A stretch of 9,229 nucleotides of DNA, from contig JAYUMV010000299.1 of the NCBI GenBank assembly GCA_043762265.1, forward strand, positions 1-9,229. Direction: 5' to 3'. Within the stretch, counting starts at the first letter, position 1, and each line of letters opens with the position of its first letter. This DNA comes from JANXLO01 sp043762265. Lineage in GTDB: Bacteria; Armatimonadota; Chthonomonadetes; Chthonomonadales; Chthonomonadaceae. The position numbers were made by a program, and so were the translations under genes. The notes under the pieces are model-generated. The model did not search any database, had not been told where the DNA came from, and saw nothing but the letters and a program-made list of their open reading frames with translations. Shown here one piece after another: positions 1 to 6,539 of this stretch.

Positions 1-3000
1 CATCGCCGTCATCTCGCTGTTGTCCCAGTCCCAGTCCAGATAACCGGTGTGGTACTTCCAGTGCAGCGTGCCGTCCGCCCACTCCGCCTGCTGGTTCATC
101 CGGTCGAGCGCGGGCAGCGCGTCGATGCCGAGGAGTTTCGCGGTCAGGACGAGGTAGGCGTAGCCCGCACCATGCGGCTTGCCCGCGAAGATACGGTCGA
201 ACTCCGACCGGGACGTCGCCTGATCGCCGTTCAGAGCAAGCGCATAGAGCAGGAAGGCGCCGCTGTCCGGATCTAATGTCGGATCCTTCACCATCTTCGC
301 GGCGGCAGCCTTGCCTTTGGTCAGCGCATTGTCGGTCACGGGGTAGCCTTCGGCCTGAGCGGTCGCCAGACCGTAGAGCACGTAGGCGGTCATCCAGGGA
401 CTGTCCGCATCGTGCTCCCACCACCCCCACCCGCCCGAAGCCGGATGCTGGAAGCGGTAGAGGCGGTTCAATCCGGCATGGACCATCCGCGGCAGCTCCT
501 CCTGCCGCTTGACATCCGACATTCCGTGCAGTTTCAAGACGCGCTCGACCAGCAGATCGGGCAGGAAGCGGCTCATCGTCTGTTCGGTACAACCGTAGGG
601 GAACCCGATCAGATAGTTCGTCGCGCCGACCAGCGATCCTGCGATCGAGGGCGTCACATGGACCGTAAGGCGGCTCAGTTCGGGCACGGCCTTCGGATCG
701 AGGCGCACGACCTCCGTCTCCGGATTCTTAGCGGTCACCTCGCCTGCAAAGGCCGTTACGACCTCGCGGCCATGAGGTCGGATGGGCAGCGTCGTCTCGA
801 CACCGTCGGTGAACTGCACGCTGTTGGTCTTCGGCGTATAGGCCGTGACCCGCAGTTTCGCTGCCCCGTAGCCGTCCGCCGTCACGTTCCAGATCGCCTC
901 CCCGGCCTTGCCGGACTCCAGCGTCAGGGACTGCACTGCGGGACCATTGACCGTCAGGTTTTCGGCGGTCAGATGAACCTGCGCCGTCTGGGTGACGCCG
1001 GTATCGTTGTGCACCAGCGCGACCACCCGCGAACTGTCGTGCTGGGTCAGACTGCGCGGGGTCTGGAGGCGTACCAGGAAGTCCTTCGAGACCAATACCT
1101 GCTCCGTAGAGCGTCCCAGGCGCGTATCGAGCGTATGCGCGGTCGCGGTCGCACGCCAGGTCGTCAGGTTGTCCGGAAGCGCGAAGGAGACCGTCGCCAG
1201 GCCGTTCGCGTCTGTCACCAGGGTCGGGTTCCAATAGGCGGTATCGGGAAACTTCTTGCGGGCCGCGATCTGCGGCTCGGCCTTGTCCGCATCGCCGAGA
1301 TACTGAATGGCGAACGAGTACTCCGTCGAGACCCGATTGTTGCGGTTCGGGAAGAAGCTGTCCCGCAGCGCGCGCGGATCGTCCTTGCGCAGAGCGTAGA
1401 TCGACTCATCCACGACCCCGAACGATAGTTCCGCCGGAACCGCATGCCCCTGCGGATCGGTCGTCTGCACCATATAGGTGATCTTATCCCCCGGTGCATA
1501 GTGGGCGAACGTTAGTTTCGGCGCGCTGCCCGGTGCGCCGCTGTCCGCACTCTTCGCGGCATTCATCGCCTCACGATCCGCCGTGATCTTGACGTTGATC
1601 TGCTGGCCGAGCGTCGCGACCCGCAGACTGGTCTCCGAGGTGGCGTAGTGCTTCTGTCGGACATAGCAAGCGGCGAGGAAGACGTTCGGGCCGTAGTTGG
1701 CGGGCAGCGGGACCCGGACGATCGTGCTGTGCTGTTTTATCACGACTGACTGCGTCGCATAGACGCGGTTGCCTTCGACTGTGAGCAGCACGGTCTGCCC
1801 GATACGGCTGGAGTTGATGAGCACCCGTGCCGTCTCACCGGGACTGTAGTGATGTTTGTCGGTGAGGAGCGAGAGGTCGGCGTACTCCGTGTTGAGATCG
1901 CCGCCCTGATCCGCCGCCACCCAGATATACGAGGTGCCGATGACCTTGCGGTGTCCGCTGTCGAAGGCACGGGCTTTCAGGTAGAGCTCTCCGGCACGAG
2001 GCGCGACCACGGGCATCGTCACCTTCCCGTCCAGCCCTGTCGTCGCATGCAGGGTTCCGACCTGGGTGTAGTGATAGGCGAACTTGCCCTCGTCGTCGTT
2101 TTTGATGCGCCGCCACTCGTGGAAGCCCATCTCCAACTCGACTGCGACGTTCGCAACGGGTTTACCGTCGTGATCTTTGGCGGTCAGATTGACATTGGTC
2201 GCTTCGCCCGGCGCGGCCACCGAGCCGTCCGGCTTCACCGCGAGGCGGAAATCGCCGGCAACGACGGTCGCCGTCCCATCCGCCGAAACTTCCCGATCCT
2301 CCCCCTCCGTCACGGTCGCATTGACATTGTAGTTGTCGGCCTGCACATAGCTGGAGTCGCTGTCGCCCTTCGCCACAAAGCGAATAACCGCTTTGCCGTT
2401 CTCATCCAGCGTGGTCGCGCCGTCCGAATGGACTTCGCCATAGAAACTCTCCGTACCGCCGTCAAAACCCGATTCGTCCGGTTGAGGGGAGTTGTCGGGC
2501 TCGTCGGAACTCTCTTCATCGGGCAGGGAGGAGAAGTCCGGCGAACTGTAGACGCTGTACTTCACCTTCGCGCCGACGACCGGCGCGCCGAAATAGTACT
2601 GTGCCGATACCGTCATGGTGACGGTATCGCCCCTCCGATAGCGCTTCTTCTCCGGCGTCACCGAGACGGAGAACTCCGGCTTCTGGTAGGAGGCGATCAC
2701 GATCTGATGCGTGTGCTCCTCGCCACGAAGGGTGGTGATGAGCGTATAGACCCCCGTTGCGGCTTCCGGATCGAGTTGGACCGAGCCATTAAAGGAGCCA
2801 TAGCGGTTGGTAGCCAGTTTGGTAAGCAGGATCCGTTCGCTGTCCTTGTCCCGAATCTCGACTGTGACCGGCTCGTTGGCGGGCACGGCGTAGCGCTGCG
2901 TCGGATCGACCGCATCCATATCCTTGATGCGCCGCACGATGCCCTTGAAGGCGATCTTCTGGCCGGGGCGGTAGATCGTCCGGTCGGTGTAGGCGTGGAC

Positions 3001-4119
3001 CGCGAAGGCTCCGGCATCCTCATTACGGAAATAGTCCCGCGTGATGATCGCTTCATCGTCGCCCCGGATCGCGAGCGTCGTGATCTTCGCCGCATCCGCA
3101 CTGTCTGCTTCGTCACCCCCGTCCGCACGGGACGCATTGCGATGCGGAGCCGTCTGCGGGATCGTGAGAGAGGCGAGGCCCTGGGGATCGGTTTGAGACT
3201 GCGCGACGACCGTGCCGTTCCGATAGGCGCGCACGGCGCTGTTGGGGAGCGGTTGACCGCTCTGCATATCGACCGCATAAGCCAGGATCTGGTTCTGCGA
3301 CCGCTTCACGATGAGCGCGGTGTCCGTCACCAGAATCCAGGAGCAGACCGAGTTTTTGGCATGCGCGAGATCGAGCAGATAGAGGCCGGTCGGCAGCTTT
3401 TCGAAGTTCAGCTTCTGATAGAAGAAACCTTCCTTGTCTCCAGTAGTGATGGAGATGTCCCGCTCCTGCACGATCTGCGGGGCCATGCCGACTTTGGGGT
3501 GCAGCAGTTCCTTCGGCAAGGTCGGAGAGGGGTCGTAGGAGCGCCCGACCGAGTCGAGCTTCTGTTCGTTGTCCGGATTCTCCAGCAGGGTCGAGAGGCG
3601 GGTGCGGTAGAGACGCAGATGGATCTTATCGCTCTGCGTTTTTTGGGTGTCTACATAGCCGCTGAGGCCGAGATTGGCCTTCTCTTGCGTGCCGAAGACC
3701 TTCTGATGCTCTTTGAGCGCGAACTCCGGCTTCGAGCGAGCCAGTACCAGTTCCAGCGGCGTCGTCTGACCCTCCTGGACCGAGACCGACAGGTTCTGCA
3801 CGGCATGCGAAGCGGAGTTGGCATAGACACGGTAGTCGCCCGCAGGCAGATGCGTGATCGCGAACTGCCCGTCGTCGTTGCTGACAGCGAAGCGGTGTCG
3901 GCGAGGTTGGCTCTTCACACCATGCGGGTAGATCGGATAGAAGGTGATCTCGGCTCCGGCCAGCGACTGATGGCTTTCGGAGAGCAGCACATGGCCGCGC
4001 ACCGTGCCGACCGGCACCTCATTGGAGAAGGCGAAACGCAGGGCGATCCCGATACAGACCACGGCCAGCAGTAGGGCGGCATGGCGGGGCCAGAGCATCG
4101 AGCGCAGGGAGGAGGTCAT
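1..4119 (-). CDS. Bacterial alpha-2-macroglobulin family protein, membrane-anchored, C-terminus outside window
   Basis: One open frame of 1373 codons runs from the ATG at 4119 to the left edge with no stop. Bacterial A2Ms trap proteases at the cell envelope: bait cleavage exposes a thioester that binds the attacker covalently. The N-terminus has one hydrophobic segment (about residues 14-31). It has no convincing lipobox, since C22 follows AVV, so it is a membrane anchor or an uncleaved signal. A carboxypeptidase-regulatory-like beta domain follows (about 37-117), then macroglobulin domains opened by Y-x-P-G motifs (D379-RTIYRPGQ, and Y758-SPGE). Next come VVDESIYAL (902-910), a variable bait-like stretch (about 911-956), the PF00207-type segment KFPDTAYWNP (956-965) to LPDNLTTWRA (981-990), the thioester PYGCTEQT with C1177 and Q1180, and the toroid segment GGWGWWEHD (1229-1237). 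A thioester near residue 1180 matches the full-length E. coli type (about 1650 residues), so several hundred residues should lie beyond the edge. An acidic Ser/Asp/Pro insertion occupies about 525-552. The gene overlaps the upstream membrane gene by ATGA and has a strong ribosome site. The family call is very secure; protease trapping is inferred from the family. Confidence 0.95.
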   Translation of the reverse strand, partial: MTSSLRSMLWPRHAALLLAVVCIGIALRFAFSNEVPVGTVRGHVLLSESHQSLAGAEITFYPIYPHGVKSQPRRHRFAVSNDDGQFAITHLPAGDYRVYANSASHAVQNLSVSVQEGQTTPLELVLARSKPEFALKEHQKVFGTQEKANLGLSGYVDTQKTQSDKIHLRLYRTRLSTLLENPDNEQKLDSVGRSYDPSPTLPKELLHPKVGMAPQIVQERDISITTGDKEGFFYQKLNFEKLPTGLYLLDLAHAKNSVCSWILVTDTALIVKRSQNQILAYAVDMQSGQPLPNSAVRAYRNGTVVAQSQTDPQGLASLTIPQTAPHRNASRADGGDEADSADAAKITTLAIRGDDEAIITRDYFRNEDAGAFAVHAYTDRTIYRPGQKIAFKGIVRRIKDMDAVDPTQRYAVPANEPVTVEIRDKDSERILLTKLATNRYGSFNGSVQLDPEAATGVYTLITTLRGEEHTHQIVIASYQKPEFSVSVTPEKKRYRRGDTVTMTVSAQYYFGAPVVGAKVKYSVYSSPDFSSLPDEESSDEPDNSPQPDESGFDGGTESFYGEVHSDGATTLDENGKAVIRFVAKGDSDSSYVQADNYNVNATVTEGEDREVSADGTATVVAGDFRLAVKPDGSVAAPGEATNVNLTAKDHDGKPVANVAVELEMGFHEWRRIKNDDEGKFAYHYTQVGTLHATTGLDGKVTMPVVAPRAGELYLKARAFDSGHRKVIGTSYIWVAADQGGDLNTEYADLSLLTDKHHYSPGETARVLINSSRIGQTVLLTVEGNRVYATQSVVIKQHSTIVRVPLPANYGPNVFLAACYVRQKHYATSETSLRVATLGQQINVKITADREAMNAAKSADSGAPGSAPKLTFAHYAPGDKITYMVQTTDPQGHAVPAELSFGVVDESIYALRKDDPRALRDSFFPNRNNRVSTEYSFAIQYLGDADKAEPQIAARKKFPDTAYWNPTLVTDANGLATVSFALPDNLTTWRATATAHTLDTRLGRSTEQVLVSKDFLVRLQTPRSLTQHDSSRVVALVHNDTGVTQTAQVHLTAENLTVNGPAVQSLTLESGKAGEAIWNVTADGYGAAKLRVTAYTPKTNSVQFTDGVETTLPIRPHGREVVTAFAGEVTAKNPETEVVRLDPKAVPELSRLTVHVTPSIAGSLVGATNYLIGFPYGCTEQTMSRFLPDLLVERVLKLHGMSDVKRQEELPRMVHAGLNRLYRFQHPASGGWGWWEHDADSPWMTAYVLYGLATAQAEGYPVTDNALTKGKAAAAKMVKDPTLDPDSGAFLLYALALNGDQATSRSEFDRIFAGKPHGAGYAYLVLTAKLLGIDALPALDRMNQQAEWADGTLHWKYHTGYLDWDWDNSEMTAM

Positions 4120-5894
4120 CGCACCGCTCCTTCCGTCGGAAGCACGGAGTTTCCCTGTCGTCGGCTGCGCGTCCAGTGCGCGAATCGACCGCTATAGTCC
4201 GCCACGAGAATCAGGACGGCCAGGATCGCCATGAGCTTGAGGATCAGGGTCTCTTTATCGGCGCGGGTCAGTTCGGTGAGCGGCAGAATGTGGTGCGTCC
4301 ACTGCGCGAGCGCGAGGCAGACTCCGAGCGCGAACAGGGCGGGCAGCAGGCGCAGCGCAGGCGGCAGGGTCTCTTTTGCCGTCACGACCGTAGCAGAGGG
4401 CAGCAGCGTGATCGCGAGCGCAAGCCCGAGCATGAGGGCCAACGCGCATTTCGTACCCCACAGGATGAGCACCAGCGCAGGAACGGCCAGCACCAGCAGA
4501 GCGACCACGCACAGGCGGGCGATACGGGCGCCGGGAGCGGTAGTCTCGACGAACGGGCGCAGCAGGAAGCCGGTCAGCAGTGCGGGCAGGGTCGCGCCGA
4601 GGATCAGGCCGAAGGCGGCATACTGATCGGTCAGGCCGACGCCGCGCAGTTCGCTCTCGAAACGGGAGGAGAAGACCCGGTAGAGCAGCAGAGCCACGCC
4701 CATGAGCCCGAGCCGCAGCAGATTGGCGGCGACCGCAGGCGTATCCGACGATAAAACGTCGGTCTCCCCGGCCTCCGGCTCCTGCGCGAACACCGCAGAG
4801 AGACTGATCGCCAGCCAGGCTCCGATCAGCAGCAGGCCGACTCCGAATCCTGCCAGCATCTGAAACGCGACGAGAATCCCGGCGAGCAACAGGAGCGTCG
4901 CCACCGCATTATTTTGCCAGGCGATAGCGCCGGAGTTGCCGGGCGTCTCGCGCTCCAGACGTCGGCCCGAGGCAGCGATCCACCAGGCCGCCGCGCCGCC
5001 AAACAGACCGAGCGCCATCACCTGAAAGACATGGATCGCCAGTTTCTGGCTCTCCGCGTCCACGATTCGCCCCGAAAGCAGTTTGCCTAGCGCCAGCAGC
5101 ACCAGAGAGGCCAGGACCACCCGCCATAGCCGCAACGCCGTATTTCGGGAGAGGGCGTCCGGCAGGAGTGTCTCTCCCGCGCGCGACACGCCGCCCATTC
5201 CCGGTAACAGGCCGAAGACAACGGTCAATCCGGCGTTCAGCACACCACTGAGCAGGAGAGCCAGCGGCACGCCTGCCGCAAACACCATGCCGAGCACGCT
5301 CCAGGAGACAGTAGAGGTCGCGGTCAGATCGAACGTGCCGCGCATCTCTCCGAGCGCCGCCACGGCGCAGGTGAGGATTGCGAAGCCGGTCCCGGTCACC
5401 AGCGCCAGGACTCCAGGCCGCTCGGCCTCTCCCTTCTCCTGGAACATCCCGAGCAGCACCAGCATTGTGACGCAGAACCATCCGATAGCAGCACCCAGCA
5501 GCGTGTCCAGTAAGGAAGCCCGCAGCATCAGCAGAGGCGTCACCGATGCCACCAGCGCCATCCCGCACGGCGCGGCAACGGTGCCTCCGATGCGCTTCCG
5601 GATGTCACTGCCCTCTCCTGCCAGGAGTGGCACGCAAGCCGCCAACAAGGCGCAGACACTGCCGAGCAGAAAGCCTTTCCCAAGCCCCTGCCCCTCCGCA
5701 AAAAACTTCCCGTGCGACGGCAGGGTCGCCACGAATACCAGAAAGGGCAAAACGGCCGCAGCGACCAGATAGGCGCGCGGCAAAGGCGCAACGCTGCGCA
5801 CCGTCCCCGTCTGCCGCGCACGCGCCGCAACCAGCCCCAACAACCAGCTCACCCATCCCATCGCGAAGACGCCCCACAAGAGACTGCGTTCCAT
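4116..5894 (-). CDS. Polytopic membrane protein of unknown function, cotranscribed with A2M
   Basis: A protein of 592 residues made almost entirely of hydrophobic helices; I count roughly 16 to 18 candidate membrane segments, from SLLWGVFAMGW at the N-terminus to LMAILAVLILVADYSG near the C-terminus. The loops are short and often charged (for example RSRRQ at the C-terminal tail). I recognise no family and see no nucleotide-binding or catalytic motif. The frame stays open up to an ATG at 6104, but the extra 70 residues are hydrophilic, cross the intergenic repeats of TGTGA type and look non-coding. The ATG at 5894 directly precedes the first membrane helix and has a weak AAAGG four bases upstream, so I chose it. 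The stop overlaps the A2M start (ATGA), so the two products are probably made together and may work together in the envelope. A transporter or a membrane partner or anchor for A2M are both possible; the sequence does not decide. Confidence 0.85.
   Translation of the reverse strand: MERSLLWGVFAMGWVSWLLGLVAARARQTGTVRSVAPLPRAYLVAAAVLPFLVFVATLPSHGKFFAEGQGLGKGFLLGSVCALLAACVPLLAGEGSDIRKRIGGTVAAPCGMALVASVTPLLMLRASLLDTLLGAAIGWFCVTMLVLLGMFQEKGEAERPGVLALVTGTGFAILTCAVAALGEMRGTFDLTATSTVSWSVLGMVFAAGVPLALLLSGVLNAGLTVVFGLLPGMGGVSRAGETLLPDALSRNTALRLWRVVLASLVLLALGKLLSGRIVDAESQKLAIHVFQVMALGLFGGAAAWWIAASGRRLERETPGNSGAIAWQNNAVATLLLLAGILVAFQMLAGFGVGLLLIGAWLAISLSAVFAQEPEAGETDVLSSDTPAVAANLLRLGLMGVALLLYRVFSSRFESELRGVGLTDQYAAFGLILGATLPALLTGFLLRPFVETTAPGARIARLCVVALLVLAVPALVLILWGTKCALALMLGLALAITLLPSATVVTAKETLPPALRLLPALFALGVCLALAQWTHHILPLTELTRADKETLILKLMAILAVLILVADYSGRFAHWTRSRRQGNSVLPTEGAVR
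4127..4132 (-). promoter_or_regulatory. Shine-Dalgarno site of the A2M gene
   Basis: On the minus strand AAGGAG lies seven bases before the ATG at 4119, inside the last codons of the upstream membrane gene. It fixes the A2M start. Together with the ATGA stop/start overlap (4119-4116) it indicates translational coupling of the two genes in one operon. Confidence 0.8.
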
Positions 5895-6047
5895 AGTAGC
5901 CTTTCTGCCCCTCCGGGCAAAAAAATCGTGTGAATCCATTCCGAAACCAGACCCATTGTAGCCTCCAAGGCTCTCTACCGCATCCGGACGGTAAGCGGCT
6001 ACAAATGGTAAGACGTAACAACAAGAGGCATCGACTACAACCGGAGA

Positions 6048-6086
6048 TGTGAAATACTGCACAGGCATTGTGTGAATTATTGCACA
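6048..6086. promoter_or_regulatory. Paired TGTGA-N6-GCACA boxes (candidate operators)
   Basis: Two 16-bp boxes, TGTGAAATACTGCACA (6048-6063) and TGTGAATTATTGCACA (6071-6086), are direct repeats offset by 23 bp, about two helical turns. Each is an imperfect palindrome. With its flanks the second forms GTGTG and CACAC arms, 7 of 9 positions paired. The layout resembles CRP/FNR-family sites (TGTGA-N6-TCACA) with one changed base per site, but another regulator family is equally possible. They lie about 155-195 bp upstream of the membrane-A2M operon and about 455-490 bp upstream of the right-hand gene, so the left operon is the likelier target. Confidence 0.45.
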
Positions 6087-6196
6087 CATAGCTTCAGTCT
6101 GCACACTGCGTTGATAGCACTCTTCATTAGAAGTCGTTTCGCAATGAATTCGATGATATTTCCTTTACACTCCCCACCCTTCCCTTTACCGGGTTA

Positions 6197-6231
6197 CCTA
6201 ACCCCCGTCCCCTTCTCGTTTCGGGAAGGGG
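6197..6231 (-). repeat. Hairpin repeat, copy 1 (minus orientation)
   Basis: A 35-bp unit that is the reverse complement of a second copy at 6382-6416. The outer 19 bases (6197-6215, CCTAACCCCCGTCCCCTTC) match the other copy perfectly; the inner part differs at a few positions, mainly in the loop. It folds as a ten-pair stem with one G-U wobble (6209-6218 with 6222-6231) around a TTT loop. It looks like a dispersed intergenic repeat of REP or MITE type. No transposase or target duplication is visible. Confidence 0.75.
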
Positions 6232-6295
6232 TGCCCCAACACGCACCCGACACACAGCAATCTACCCTGCTCAATCCCCTACCGGACCATTGCTT

Positions 6296-6328
6296 AACGA
6301 AACTGCAACGAAACTGCAACGAAATTGC
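6296..6328 (+). repeat. Three tandem 11-bp units (AACGAAACTGC)
   Basis: AACGAAACTGC occurs twice exactly (6296-6306, 6307-6317) and a third time with one change (AACGAAATTGC, 6318-6328). The array is bracketed by TTGCTT at 6290-6295 and 6325-6330. A unit of 11 bp places each copy about one helical turn from the next, as in iteron-like protein-binding arrays. It lies between the two inverted hairpin repeats. Function unknown. Confidence 0.75.
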
Positions 6329-6381
6329 TTTGTGGTATGGAAAACCAGGTGAGATGCTATTCGGTCGTTTCTTGTTTGGGT

Positions 6382-6416
6382 CCCCTTCCCGTCTCGGGAA
6401 GGGGACGGGGGTTAGG
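6382..6416 (+). repeat. Hairpin repeat, copy 2 (plus orientation)
   Basis: The second copy of the 35-bp unit, opposite in direction to 6197-6231. It has a perfect ten-pair stem CCCCTTCCCG / CGGGAAGGGG around TCT (6382-6391 with 6395-6404), followed by the tail ACGGGGGTTAGG. There is no T-run after the stem, so it is not a classic terminator. With copy 1 it delimits a 220-bp segment with inverted ends. Confidence 0.75.
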
Positions 6417-6460
6417 AACGTGAGCGAAGCGAACGAAGGACTTAGGCCATCCGTCCGAGT

Positions 6461-6476
6461 GTTGAAATTTTGCAAC
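6461..6476. promoter_or_regulatory. Candidate operator GTTGAAATTTTGCAAC
   Basis: An imperfect palindrome, 6 of 8 positions paired, whose core TGAAATTTTGCA (6463-6474) matches the cores of the two boxes at 6048-6086 (consensus TGAAWTWYTGCA). It lies 64 bases before the ATG of the right-hand gene, a usual distance for an activator site. This is inferred from similarity among the three sites; no regulator gene is in the window. Confidence 0.35.
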
Positions 6477-6527
6477 ATCTCTCTCCCGACAAGTGTCAAT
6501 AAGAGAAAGTCTGCATCTCCCATCGAG

Positions 6528-6533
6528 TACACT
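6528..6533 (+). promoter_or_regulatory. Candidate -10 element giving a leaderless transcript
   Basis: TACACT (a TANNNT hexamer) ends six bases before the ATG at 6540. Transcription starting about seven bases downstream of a -10 would begin at the ATG itself. No Shine-Dalgarno sequence is visible in the preceding 25 bases, which agrees with a leaderless start. No good -35 is visible at the standard spacing, which weakens the call. Confidence 0.35.
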
Positions 6534-6539
6534 CTATCC

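Larger units (their letters stand above)
5895..6539. other. Divergent intergenic region with repeats and candidate operators
   Basis: These 645 bp lie between the two divergent starts and hold no gene I can support. Frames crossing it (plus strand 6072-6539, minus strand 6194-6568) only translate the hairpin repeats. From left to right it holds: a small hairpin (5906-5919, TGCCC/GGGCA); a TACAAT hexamer on the minus strand (5960-5955) that could be the -10 of the membrane-A2M operon, though no good -35 is visible; an AGCCT/AGGCT palindrome (5960-5972); two TGTGA-N6-GCACA boxes (6048-6086); a GGGTTA/TAACCC palindrome (6191-6204) beside the first hairpin repeat; three 11-bp tandem units; the second hairpin repeat; a GTTG/CAAC palindrome (6461-6476); and a candidate leaderless promoter at 6528. 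The region is less GC-rich than the flanking genes over much of its length. Confidence 0.75.

Noticed and set aside
412..1428. A 338-residue plus-strand frame opposite the thioester and bait part of A2M
   Set aside because: Shadow of the A2M gene: very arginine-rich translation without domains, lying exactly opposite conserved A2M motifs.
1849..4074. A 741-residue open frame on the plus strand opposite the A2M gene
   Set aside because: It is antisense to a clear A2M frame, rich in R, G and V as expected from the complement of GC-rich codons, and matches no domain. It has no plausible ribosome site of note.
5669..5697. GLGKGFLLGS in the membrane protein resembling the GKGFAIGS segment of membrane pyrophosphatases
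   Set aside because: The acidic pyrophosphate-binding motifs of that family are absent and the rest of the protein does not follow its layout; the resemblance is chance in a small-residue helix.
5895..6104. N-terminal extension of the membrane protein by 70 residues
   Set aside because: Hydrophilic, no family resemblance, crosses intergenic motifs. The ATG at 5894 sits directly before the first membrane helix.
6296..6328. CRISPR array
   Set aside because: The units are 11 bp and directly adjoining with no spacers, and no cas gene is present.
6382..6416. Copy 2 of the hairpin repeat as a Rho-independent terminator
   Set aside because: No T-run follows the stem, it lies upstream of a gene in the gene's own direction, and the inverted copy shows that it is a repeat unit.
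6072..6539. N-terminal extension of the DUF1549/DUF1553 protein by 156 residues
   Set aside because: It translates the operator boxes, the 11-bp array and both hairpin repeats, and would bury a normal signal peptide in the middle of the protein.
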